NCBI GenBank assembly: GCA_018815145.1
Contig: JAHIYL010000007.1
Span: 1-7,818 of the forward strand
DNA from: Nanobdellota archaeon
GTDB taxonomy: Archaea; Nanobdellota; Nanobdellia; Woesearchaeales; GW2011-AR15
DNA: 7,818 nucleotides
Direction of reading: 5' to 3'
Shown: in pieces, positions 1 to 5,523 of the stretch
Layout of the letters: each line of letters begins with the position of its first letter
Position numbering within the stretch: position 1 is the first letter of the stretch
Notes under the pieces: model-generated
What the model saw: the letters and a program-made list of their open reading frames with translations, nothing else
Told to the model about the DNA's origin: nothing
Databases searched by the model: none
Program-made: the position numbers and the translations under genes

Positions 1-3
1 AAA

Positions 4-555
4 ATGATTGGTTTATTGATAGGTGTTGGCGCTGTAGTGATAATTGGCGGCTGGCTAATAGGTACTTATAATGGTCTGATAAGGATAAAGAATGAAGTGG
101 AGAATGCATGGGCTCAGATTGATGTCCAGCTGAAAAGAAGATTTGATCTCATCCCTAATCTCATAGAGTCTGTAAAAGGGTATATGAAGCATGAAAAGGA
201 TGTCCTGGAGAATGTCACAAAAGCAAGGGCCGCCGTCATGAGCGCAACTACTGTCGACAAGAAAGCACAGGCTTCAAACATGCTTTCATCAACCCTGAAG
301 AGCCTGTTTGCAGTCGCAGAGAACTATCCAAAACTACAGGCAAATGAGAATTTCATGCAGCTCCAGGAAGAACTGACAGGAACCGAGAATAAGATTGCCT
401 ATTCAAGGCAGCATTACAATGATTCTGTCATGATGTTCAATACAAAGATACAGCTATTTCCTACAAACATGATTGCAGGAATGTTCAATTTCGCAAAAAA
501 AGACATGTTCTCTGCACCTGATGAAGAGAAACAGAATGTAAAGGTGAAATTCTAA
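4..555 (+). CDS. lemA: LemA family membrane protein
   Basis: This 183-residue protein has the usual LemA length and layout. A single N-terminal membrane helix (about residues 2-20) is followed by a long helical domain. The family signature is at residues 34-53 (NAW.QIDVQLKRR.DLIPNL), and a second conserved block at 106-146 includes ENYPKL, GTENKI and YSRQHYN. LemA proteins are membrane-anchored with most of the chain outside or at the membrane face; their biochemical role is not settled. The next gene is htpX, 47 bases downstream on the same strand. LemA and HtpX genes are neighbours in many genomes, which suggests a shared role in membrane protein quality control, though that is inference. 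The ATG at the window edge gives a complete N-terminus that starts directly with the membrane helix; its promoter lies outside the window. Identification is firm, function is not. Confidence 0.93.
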   Translation: MIGLLIGVGAVVIIGGWLIGTYNGLIRIKNEVENAWAQIDVQLKRRFDLIPNLIESVKGYMKHEKDVLENVTKARAAVMSATTVDKKAQASNMLSSTLKSLFAVAENYPKLQANENFMQLQEELTGTENKIAYSRQHYNDSVMMFNTKIQLFPTNMIAGMFNFAKKDMFSAPDEEKQNVKVKF

Positions 556-571
556 TTTTTTTGTTTTTTAT
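555..571 (+). terminator. T-tract between lemA and htpX
   Basis: Directly after the lemA stop come a run of seven Ts, a G, and six more Ts, with no hairpin. Archaeal RNA polymerase can stop at such T-tracts. It could separate lemA from htpX or only reduce read-through; the sequence does not decide this. Confidence 0.4.
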
Positions 572-578
572 TTCAATA

Positions 579-600
579 TTTTTAAATTTTTAAAGTGATA
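579..600 (+). promoter_or_regulatory. AT-rich element and weak SD before htpX
   Basis: An AT-only stretch (579-594) resembles a TATA box but lies too close to the htpX ATG at 603 for the usual spacing of about 26 bases; a weaker AT-rich match around 566-577 would fit better. GTGAT at 595-599 is a partial match to the archaeal Shine-Dalgarno, which would fit translation from a lemA-htpX transcript. Either an internal promoter or an operon is possible. Confidence 0.35.
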
Positions 601-602
601 AT

Positions 603-1502
603 ATGAAACAGAAGCTGTCGAGCTTTGAAGAGGTAAGGAAGAATAATATTCTTTCAAATGTCCTTATATTTGTATTCATAGTCTTTATAGGTATCCTTGG
701 GAGTGTCATTGGACTGATTTATGACAATGTGTATTTCGGACTGGTCCTTTCCCTAATCATAGGAATGATATATTTTGCTGTCATGTATTCATCAGGTGAT
801 AAGATTGTCCTTGGACTTTCAGGAGCAAGACAGGTAGAAAAAAGGGATTACCCTCATCTGTTCCACACTGTGGAAGGGCTTGCAGTCGCAGCAGGCATCC
901 CCGCTCCGAAATGCTATGTAATCAATGATTCTGCGCTCAACGCCTTTGCTACAGGGACAAAGCCTGAGAATGCATCAATTACAGTCACTTCAGGTCTTCT
1001 TGAAGTCCTTAATCGAGAAGAGCTTGAAGGAGTGGTTGCACATGAGATGAGCCACATAAAGAATCAGGATATTAAGTATATGCTTCTTGTGACAGTACTT
1101 ATAGGTATCGTGACGTTGCTTGGAGATTTCATGCTCAGATCATTTTTGTGGGGAGGAAAGTCCAGGAAAAGAAACGAGAATGGGGGACAGCTTCAATTGA
1201 TTTTGATTGTTGTTGGTATTGCTTTTGCCATACTTTCACCTATTGTAACCCAAATAATCAGGATGGCAATATCAAGGAAAAAAGAATATGCAGCAGATGC
1301 AAGAGCAGCCATACTTACAAGATATCCTATGGGTCTTGCCAATGCTTTGAAAAAAATAAAAAAAGATCCTGATCCGCTTGTTGACAAGGCAAACAGGGCA
1401 ACAGCACATCTCTTTATTTCAGAACCATTCAGGAAAGTCTCTAGCCTGTTTGCGACTCACCCACCATTGGATGAGAGGATAAAAAGACTGGAAGCGATGT
1501 AG
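603..1502 (+). CDS. htpX: HtpX-like M48 family membrane zinc metalloprotease
   Basis: This 299-residue protein has the full HtpX architecture. Two membrane helices (about 19-38 and 43-62) precede the catalytic domain, and two more hydrophobic helices (about 160-178 and 197-217) follow the active site. The zinc motif HEMSH is at 147-151 (H147 and H151 ligands, E148 catalytic), and the third ligand is probably E228 in the conserved KKEYAAD segment at 226-232. The C-terminal F.THPPLDERI block at 283-293 is typical of the family. HtpX cleaves damaged or misfolded membrane proteins, with the active site on the cytoplasmic side. It lies directly after lemA, a common pairing. No key residue is missing. 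Its stop codon is one base from the end of the convergent zincin gene, so the two 3' untranslated regions must overlap. Confidence 0.95.
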   Translation: MKQKLSSFEEVRKNNILSNVLIFVFIVFIGILGSVIGLIYDNVYFGLVLSLIIGMIYFAVMYSSGDKIVLGLSGARQVEKRDYPHLFHTVEGLAVAAGIPAPKCYVINDSALNAFATGTKPENASITVTSGLLEVLNREELEGVVAHEMSHIKNQDIKYMLLVTVLIGIVTLLGDFMLRSFLWGGKSRKRNENGGQLQLILIVVGIAFAILSPIVTQIIRMAISRKKEYAADARAAILTRYPMGLANALKKIKKDPDPLVDKANRATAHLFISEPFRKVSSLFATHPPLDERIKRLEAM

Positions 1503-1503
1503 A

Positions 1504-1998
1504 CTACATTATGTAACGTGTCTCATCAATATCTATTCCAGAAATATATTCAACATCGATATCTTCAGGCATTGAATCGCCTTTCTCAAGCGTGAGATAT
1601 GGCAGGAATGAATTGAGGTCTTTTGCCAGTCTTGTTGTAAGATGGTCTTCACCAAAGTATTTTTCACTGATATCATAGGCAAGTGCCCTTACTTCACTTT
1701 CGTCCATATATCCAAGGCTGTGGATGTATTCATGCAGCATCAGATGAAAAAGGAATGGAAGATAGAGTTCAGGGTTTGAATGCTCAACTTTTACCAGGGC
1801 TTTTCTGTTGAGTACTATAGTATTTGCATTAAGAGAATAATATGCTCCTAGAAATCCTTTGTTATAGAGACCTAGGTCAGACAGCCCTACAAGAAGACCA
1901 GCCTGCAGATATCCAAAATACTCTTTTGCTATCTTCTTTACCAGCCGATATATCTCCTGAATAGACTGTGCATTGTCCAGAATCTCCTGATAATCCAT
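1504..1998 (-). CDS. Uncharacterised HEXXH zincin-like protein
   Basis: The protein has no signal peptide or membrane helix, so it is probably cytoplasmic. Numbered from the ATG at 1998 (164 residues), it carries HEYIHSLG at 89-96. This is a zincin motif with two histidine ligands (H89, H93), a catalytic glutamate (E90) and a nearby Gly, with E100 or E102 as a candidate third ligand. A hydrophobic segment (YLPFLFHLML) leads into the motif, as in many metallopeptidases. I cannot assign it to a named peptidase family, and the substrate is unknown. An in-frame ATG at 2019 would add seven residues. I prefer 1998 because the TATA box at 2021-2028 predicts transcription starting at about 1998, giving a leaderless message; the 2019 ATG would lie upstream of it. 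The gene is convergent with htpX, so two HEXXH protease-like genes meet tail to tail. A link is not shown. Confidence 0.8.
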   Translation of the reverse strand: MDYQEILDNAQSIQEIYRLVKKIAKEYFGYLQAGLLVGLSDLGLYNKGFLGAYYSLNANTIVLNRKALVKVEHSNPELYLPFLFHLMLHEYIHSLGYMDESEVRALAYDISEKYFGEDHLTTRLAKDLNSFLPYLTLEKGDSMPEDIDVEYISGIDIDETRYIM

Positions 1999-2020
1999 GG
2001 AATTGTAGCAAAGATACATA

Positions 2021-2028
2021 TTTTTATA
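2021..2028 (-). promoter_or_regulatory. TATA box of the zincin gene
   Basis: Read on the minus strand the site is TATAAAAA. Its centre lies about 26 bases before the ATG at 1998, the usual archaeal distance from TATA box to transcription start. This supports a leaderless transcript and the shorter start of the zincin gene. Confidence 0.6.
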
Positions 2029-2073
2029 CTTTTTTTTCTGAAAAATAGGTAAATCATGGGGTTATACTCATTC

Positions 2074-2277
2074 TTATGGGATATCGTAGGTGCAGATAGA
2101 CCACTGGACCGAACAGGATTTCAATAAATCACTGAACAGAGCTGAATCGAAGAATCCATCTTTTGCTGTCATGACTGACTGAATATGTAGGATGATCAAA
2201 TATAAAATACATGTGCCAAGAAACATCAAGACAGATTCTTTAATTTTGTTTTTGAATATTTTCTTAATTATGTGCAT
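2074..2277 (-). CDS. Small single-pass membrane protein, function unknown
   Basis: A 67-residue protein with a lysine-rich N-terminus (K5, K6, K9, K11, K13), one hydrophobic helix at about 15-34, then a polar tail with three cysteines (C23 in the helix, C55, C62). The charge pattern predicts the N-terminus inside and the tail outside. I do not recognise it. A GTG one codon earlier (2280) is an alternative start. An AT-rich element near 2296-2308 (minus strand ATTATCATA) lies about 26 bases before the ATG and could drive a leaderless message. The start also overlaps the stop of a possible 34-residue membrane peptide (TGATG), a layout seen in coupled genes. Codon evidence is limited at this size, so it could still be a chance frame. 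Confidence 0.45.
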   Translation of the reverse strand: MHIIKKIFKNKIKESVLMFLGTCILYLIILHIQSVMTAKDGFFDSALFSDLLKSCSVQWSICTYDIP

Positions 2278-2381
2278 CACAAAAGTGCAATTCCTAATAT
2301 GATAATTATTCCAAGATTCTGGCTTCCATGATAAGAAACAGAGGCAGCTATGGAAAGTGCAATATATAGGAATGCAAACAT
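2277..2381 (-). CDS. Possible 34-residue hydrophobic peptide
   Basis: A short frame starts at the ATG at 2381 and ends with a TGA sharing two bases... specifically its last A with the ATG of the next small membrane gene (TGATG). It encodes two hydrophobic stretches (about residues 3-16 and 23-34) separated by a polar turn (SYHGSQN). The frame stays open upstream to a TAA at 2421-2423 but contains no other usual start. No Shine-Dalgarno or well-placed TATA box is visible. The overlap and the hydrophobic content are the only support. It could be a real coupled micropeptide, a decayed remnant of a larger membrane gene, or chance. Confidence 0.2.
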   Translation of the reverse strand: MFAFLYIALSIAASVSYHGSQNLGIIIILGIALL

Positions 2382-2497
2382 ATAAGAGCTAAGTAACCTG
2401 ATAGAATCACTATCGTCATTTTACCATGCAAATTCATATTTAATGTATTCTTAAATTTCATCATATATGGTTGATTTGTAGGTATGGATCTTTAGGA
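2282..2497. other. Thinly coded gap after the receiver gene
   Basis: This stretch contains no clear gene. On the minus strand it holds the 34-residue frame described separately and a 38-residue frame (2464 to 2348, starting MMKF) with one hydrophobic segment. The two overlap in different frames and neither has a clear ribosome binding site. It may be intergenic sequence or the remains of a small membrane protein gene broken by frameshifts. No RNA gene, repeat or hairpin stands out. Confidence 0.4.
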
Positions 2498-2878
2498 TTA
2501 TTCTTTCATCAGGTCAAGTGCAATTTTTACCCTTCTGACAAGATCTTTTATATCAAATGGTTTTGTTATGTAATCACTCACATTGACATCTTCCAGAATT
2601 TCTTTTCCCAGATCAGCCATCTTAATCACTGTCACAAATATAATCTTAATATTTTTTGTTTTTGGATTTTTTCTTATTCTGTCACGGACCTGCCTTCCTG
2701 TAAGCCCTGGCATCATCATATCAAGAAGAATAAGATCTGGTTTTGTTTTCTTGAGCTTTTCAAGTGCTTCTGCACCATTATTTGCTGTGATTACATTAAA
2801 ATTTTCAGCTTCAAGAACAGCCTTCAGAAGTTCAACAATCTCGTACTCATCATCAACTACAAAAATATTTTTTTTCAA
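2498..2878 (-). CDS. Single-domain response regulator receiver (CheY-like)
   Basis: Starting at the TTG at 2878 the protein has 126 residues, the normal size of a lone receiver domain. The conserved sites are all present: acidic pair D9-D10, phosphoacceptor D53 in LLDMMMPG, T83, and K106-P107 in the TKPF motif. There is no output domain, so it probably acts through protein contact after phosphorylation by a histidine kinase. No kinase is encoded in the window, so it is an orphan here. An in-frame ATG at 2926 would add 16 residues unlike any receiver N-terminus, and the TATA box would then lie inside the gene. The TTG gives the classic MKKNIFVVDDE beginning and lies about 28 bases from the TATA box centre, so a leaderless TTG start is preferred. 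Short membrane-type frames follow downstream on the same strand. Confidence 0.93.
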   Translation of the reverse strand: MKKNIFVVDDEYEIVELLKAVLEAENFNVITANNGAEALEKLKKTKPDLILLDMMMPGLTGRQVRDRIRKNPKTKNIKIIFVTVIKMADLGKEILEDVNVSDYITKPFDIKDLVRRVKIALDLMKE

Positions 2879-2902
2879 GCCAATCGTAATAAATCTATTT
2901 GA

Positions 2903-2910
2903 TATATAAA
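2903..2910 (-). promoter_or_regulatory. TATA box of the receiver gene
   Basis: Read on the minus strand the site is TTTATATA. Its centre lies about 28 bases before the TTG at 2878, which fits a leaderless transcript. It lies inside the longer frame that begins at 2926, which argues against that longer start. Confidence 0.6.
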
Positions 2911-2993
2911 TTTTTTTGCAGATCAAATGGGTAATAAAAACATATTCTTACAGATAAATAAATGGATATTTGCAGTGGATCTGAATTTTTTTA

Positions 2994-3119
2994 TTATGCC
3001 TGAGGCTGCCTGTTTGCAATGATGTTCTTCGCATGGCTGTACTCAGCATTACTTATCATGCCGCTCTTCTTGAGCCTGTCAAGCATGAATATCTGTTTTG
3101 ACAGTCTTTCATCTTTCAA
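2994..3119 (-). CDS. Small SHOCT-domain protein with TTG start
   Basis: The 41-residue product begins MKDERLSKQI and is almost entirely one SHOCT-like motif: a hydrophobic helix (FMLDRLKKSG), then a MISNAEY turn and a second helix (HAKNII). SHOCT (short C-terminal) modules are thought to act as oligomerisation or binding elements, often in secreted or membrane-related proteins; here the motif stands alone. The TTG at 3119-3117 is chosen because GGAGGTG at 3135-3129, a seven-base match to the archaeal Shine-Dalgarno, lies nine bases upstream. No in-frame ATG exists unless the gene reaches back to 3332, deep inside the lipoprotein gene. The frame upstream of the TTG reads as a CxxC segment (KCLICNG), but it partly encodes the Shine-Dalgarno and has no usual start. 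The gene follows the lipoprotein gene by 92 bases and may share its transcript or use the TATA-like box at 3197-3205. Confidence 0.62.
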   Translation of the reverse strand: MKDERLSKQIFMLDRLKKSGMISNAEYSHAKNIIANRQPQA

Positions 3120-3128
3120 CTGAAAAAC

Positions 3129-3135
3129 CACCTCC
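3129..3135 (-). promoter_or_regulatory. Strong Shine-Dalgarno deciding a TTG start
   Basis: Minus-strand GGAGGTG matches seven bases of the archaeal anti-Shine-Dalgarno complement and sits nine bases before the TTG at 3119. It is the strongest ribosome binding site in the window and supports the short reading of the SHOCT gene. Confidence 0.6.
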
Positions 3136-3196
3136 CCATTGCATATAAGACATTTTGGATATTTAAATGTATGTGAAAAGTCAAAAAAGGAAAGAG

Positions 3197-3205
3197 TATA
3201 TATTT
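3197..3205 (-). promoter_or_regulatory. Possible TATA box before the SHOCT gene
   Basis: Minus-strand AAATATATA lies just past the lipoprotein stop. A transcript starting about 26 bases on (near 3175) would carry a leader of roughly 55 bases containing the GGAGGTG site. This would let the SHOCT gene be transcribed separately from the lipoprotein gene. Confidence 0.35.
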
Positions 3206-3211
3206 GAAAAA

Positions 3212-4042
3212 TCAGCTTTCTTCTGATGGATTTACACATTGCACTTTTGCAGGATCGCAGATTGCATTTGCTCCAAAAGACTCTTTGCATTCTACGCTTT
3301 CTACCCAGCAGGTATAGGTTCTGGCATTGCATCTTGGAATTATTTTAGTAGTCCCGCTGCATTTAGGTTTTCCCTTTGAGATATGACATTCATTATCATA
3401 ATAGCATTCCTTTGTTTCAGGTATCTTGTCACAATCATCTTCTCCCCAACCATAGCCGTCTTTGCATTCACAATTACCGCTTTCTTTATTGAAATATGCA
3501 TTCTTGAATTCATTACAGTATGTAGGGTCCAAACATTCATGAGTGTGTGTATCATAGAAATGTCCTTTATCACAATATTGTGTATTACCCAGTAATCTTG
3601 TTCTACCTCTTTCTTCTTCAACTTTTTTCCAATCATCGACTTGAGAAATAAGTTCATTGTCAAATTCTTTTTGCGACAGACAATTTCCCCACGTCAAGAA
3701 TGTCCTTTTAAAATAAGGTTTGTCTGGCGGACAGTTTTTTTTGTCTCCAAACAATCTTGCCCGTTGAATAAGAAGAAATGCTTTCTCTTCTTCAGGTATT
3801 GTTCCCTGCAACCTAATGCCAACAAAATCAGCTAATCCAAATGCATCCACACAGACACCACCTAGTCCACCTATTTTGTATGGTTTGTCAGATGGACACA
3901 TTGGCCAGGTTCCAAGTATTTTTGCAGTCATAGTAATCTTGATTGAGACCATCAAGTCTTCCATCATCTTTTCAAGAGAATCACAGCTTGAAAGCAAGAG
4001 TAGTGAACAGAGCATTAATGCAAAGATTATCTTTTTTTTAAT
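3212..4042 (-). CDS. Cysteine-rich surface lipoprotein, probable ATT start
   Basis: Read from an ATT codon at 4042, the protein has 276 residues and an ideal lipoprotein signal: KKK after the start, a hydrophobic core, then the lipobox LSSC with lipidated C20. The first ATG (4015) would leave no basic n-region and only ten residues before the cysteine. GGTGA at 4053-4049 lies six bases before the ATT, which supports that start. The mature part has 18 cysteines, an even number, which fits disulphide bonding outside the cell. Residues 49-64 and 104-121 are related modules (CPxDKPY...C), and 157-170 (CDKGHFY...C) may be a third. An EGF-like piece (CECKDGYGW...C) lies at 191-204. Residues 213-269 hold eight more cysteines in closely spaced pairs. 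I know no function; binding or attachment at the surface is a guess. The SHOCT gene follows, and the zinc-ribbon gene diverges upstream. Confidence 0.82.
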   Translation of the reverse strand: MKKKIIFALMLCSLLLLSSCDSLEKMMEDLMVSIKITMTAKILGTWPMCPSDKPYKIGGLGGVCVDAFGLADFVGIRLQGTIPEEEKAFLLIQRARLFGDKKNCPPDKPYFKRTFLTWGNCLSQKEFDNELISQVDDWKKVEEERGRTRLLGNTQYCDKGHFYDTHTHECLDPTYCNEFKNAYFNKESGNCECKDGYGWGEDDCDKIPETKECYYDNECHISKGKPKCSGTTKIIPRCNARTYTCWVESVECKESFGANAICDPAKVQCVNPSEES

Positions 4043-4048
4043 TGGAAT

Positions 4049-4056
4049 TCACCCTC
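4049..4056 (-). promoter_or_regulatory. Shine-Dalgarno supporting the ATT start
   Basis: Minus-strand GAGGGTGA contains GGTGA, matching the archaeal consensus GGAGGTGAT, and ends six bases before the ATT at 4042. The ATG at 4015 has no such site in front of it. A GTG within this element opens a frame that stops after four codons. Confidence 0.5.
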
Positions 4057-4080
4057 AAATATGTATCATAAAAAAATCAA

Positions 4081-4089
4081 CTATAAATA
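4081..4089 (-). promoter_or_regulatory. TATA box of the lipoprotein gene
   Basis: Minus-strand TATTTATAG predicts a transcript start near 4059. That leaves a leader of about 17 bases carrying the GGTGA site before the ATT codon. The box lies within the 92-base divergent region shared with the zinc-ribbon gene. Confidence 0.5.
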
Positions 4090-4102
4090 TTTTTGGAAAA
4101 AT

Positions 4103-4111
4103 TATTAAATC
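4103..4111 (+). promoter_or_regulatory. TATA-like box of the zinc-ribbon gene
   Basis: An AT-rich element (TATTAAAT core) is centred about 27-29 bases before the ATG at 4135, and no Shine-Dalgarno is visible. This fits a leaderless transcript. Confidence 0.45.
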
Positions 4112-4134
4112 ACTGTCAATTCGGTTAATTTTCA

Positions 4135-4476
4135 ATGTACATACCAAAACGATATGGTCAATCAAAGACTGCAAGCTGCCCTTTTTGCGGTAAACCTGCA
4201 ATTGCAAGAAACAGGCAGGGGCTTAATGTATGCACAGAGCATAAGGATAAGGAGCTTCCGCTGATAAGATGCGTCTGCGGTTCTGTTCTTGAGATAAAGG
4301 CAGGTAAGTACGGCCCATATTTCAACTGCATTAATTGCGGGAACATCAACCTCAAGAAAGGCCTGGAGATGATGGAGATGCAAAAGTCAGGAAGGCCAAA
4401 ATTGCAGAAAGATGAGTCAAAACCTGAGATAAAAGAGGAAGGAAAATACCCAGGATTTGACTATGGGATCGACTGA
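4135..4476 (+). CDS. Twin zinc-ribbon protein related to topoisomerase I zinc fingers
   Basis: A 113-residue protein with two zinc-ribbon-like units resembling the C-terminal zinc fingers of type IA topoisomerases. The first uses C15, C18 (CPFC), C33 and perhaps H36 (CTEH); the second uses C46, C48, C65 and C68 (CVC...CINC). The second contains KYGPYF.C, the hallmark phrase of topoisomerase zinc fingers (K.G.Y..C). There is no topoisomerase catalytic domain, so this is a stand-alone nucleic-acid or protein-binding module. The tail after residue 80 is charged and probably disordered, ending in a PGFDYGID segment. The protein is presumably cytoplasmic. It diverges from the lipoprotein gene and is followed after 53 bases by the exchanger gene, which has its own promoter. 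Zinc binding is well supported; the partner is unknown. It is short but does not look truncated, since promoter and start are well placed. Confidence 0.88.
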   Translation: MYIPKRYGQSKTASCPFCGKPAIARNRQGLNVCTEHKDKELPLIRCVCGSVLEIKAGKYGPYFNCINCGNINLKKGLEMMEMQKSGRPKLQKDESKPEIKEEGKYPGFDYGID

Positions 4477-4481
4477 CGCAA

Positions 4482-4487
4482 TTTTTT
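4482..4487 (+). terminator. T6 tract after the zinc-ribbon gene
   Basis: Six Ts start five bases after the stop codon and have no hairpin. This is a likely weak intrinsic archaeal terminator between the zinc-ribbon gene and the exchanger gene. Confidence 0.35.
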
Positions 4488-4496
4488 CCCGCAAAG

Positions 4497-4504
4497 TTTT
4501 AATA
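4497..4504 (+). promoter_or_regulatory. TATA box of the exchanger gene
   Basis: TTTTAATA is centred about 29 bases before the ATG at 4530, which fits a leaderless or nearly leaderless transcript. Confidence 0.5.
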
Positions 4505-4529
4505 CTACTGCAGCAATAGATGATTTCTT

Positions 4530-5519
4530 ATGATATTACTTAACATATTATTTTTCATAATCTCCTGTGCAGTCCTTGTCAAGAGCGCGGATTTCCTTCT
4601 CAAAAGCCTTATCAAGATATCTTCTTTCTTGAAGGTACATGAGTTTACCATAGGATTTATTCTGATGTCAGTCTCAACCTCTCTTCCAGAACTTTCAGTG
4701 GGCATCATCTCAGGAATTAACAAAGAACCATCTTTGGCATTGGGGACTGCGATAGGTTCGATAATAATCAATCTTACACTGGTAATAGGCATTGTGACAT
4801 TGCTTGCCCGCAAAATCAAAATAAGGAGCAGCATCGTTAGAAAAGACCTGGTCTATATGGTCATGATTGCGGCATCACCTGTAATATTGATGGTGGATCA
4901 TCTGGTATGGAATTTCTTTGGAATTGATGCAGTCCCTGGGCTTTCGAGAGTTGACGGCATAACATTGCTTATGATCTTTGCACTCTATATGCTCAATATC
5001 CTGGTCCAGGAAAAGAAGGTGCATTCAAAGGCAAATAAAGACAGGATCTCGAAAAAGGAGGTATTTAAGCACATTTTATTCTTTTTAGGGAGCCTTGTAC
5101 TGCTGTTGATATCTGCCCAATATACTGTTGAATATGCAGGGAACATTTCCTTGGATTTAGGTATATCAAGACTGATGATGGGACTATTGATAGTGGCATT
5201 GGGGACAAGCCTTCCTGAATTGGTTTTCCAACTCAATGCTGTCATGCGGCATTATGAAGATATGGCAATAGGTGATCTTATTGGAAGTGTCATAAACAAT
5301 GCGACACTTGTCCTTGGGGTTACAGCCATCATCCATCCTATCACCGGAAATCTTGCGATGTTTATTTCAAGCAGCCTTTTCATGATGATTGTGACATTCA
5401 TCTTCCTTACTTTTGCTGAATCAGGCAAAGAACTGACATGGAGAGAGGGCATGAGCCTCATTTTCCTATATTTATTCTTTATAATGGGAGAACTATTCCT
5501 GAGAAATGTGAAGTTCTGA
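4530..5519 (+). CDS. Ca2+/cation exchanger, CaCA family (YrbG-like)
   Basis: This 329-residue membrane protein shows the inverted double repeat of the CaCA superfamily. The alpha-1 repeat spans about 42-87 (TSLPE at 50-54, GSIIIN at 76-81) and alpha-2 spans about 218-263 (GTSLPE at 225-230, GSVINN at 252-257). The acidic residues E54 and E230 are the expected ion-binding positions. About ten hydrophobic helices are present, with a charged cytoplasmic loop near 160-180 (EKKVHSKANKDRISKKE) joining the halves. The family exchanges Ca2+ for Na+ or H+, usually to export calcium; the counter-ion cannot be read from sequence alone. The archaeal NCX_Mj structure belongs to the same superfamily at similar length. 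The gene seems to be transcribed alone and ends four bases before the convergent dus gene. Confidence 0.93.
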   Translation: MILLNILFFIISCAVLVKSADFLLKSLIKISSFLKVHEFTIGFILMSVSTSLPELSVGIISGINKEPSLALGTAIGSIIINLTLVIGIVTLLARKIKIRSSIVRKDLVYMVMIAASPVILMVDHLVWNFFGIDAVPGLSRVDGITLLMIFALYMLNILVQEKKVHSKANKDRISKKEVFKHILFFLGSLVLLLISAQYTVEYAGNISLDLGISRLMMGLLIVALGTSLPELVFQLNAVMRHYEDMAIGDLIGSVINNATLVLGVTAIIHPITGNLAMFISSSLFMMIVTFIFLTFAESGKELTWREGMSLIFLYLFFIMGELFLRNVKF

Positions 5520-5523
5520 TTTT

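Noticed and set aside
555..602. Possible small RNA or riboswitch between lemA and htpX
   Set aside because: The 47 bases are nearly pure A and T with no stem; a terminator and promoter elements explain them better.
2471..2902. Long open frame on the + strand opposite the receiver gene
   Set aside because: It is the antisense of a convincing receiver domain; its translation is rich in Cys, Phe and Ile with no recognisable motif.
2994..3332. 112-residue version of the SHOCT frame, including a CxxC segment
   Set aside because: It would overlap the lipoprotein gene by about 120 bases, and its first 40 residues look like out-of-frame sequence. The TTG at 3119 with a strong Shine-Dalgarno is better.
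3340..3663. 107-residue frame on the minus strand
   Set aside because: It lies wholly inside the lipoprotein gene in another frame and has no domain features.
4505..4834. 109-residue minus-strand frame
   Set aside because: It is antisense to the first alpha repeat of the CaCA exchanger.
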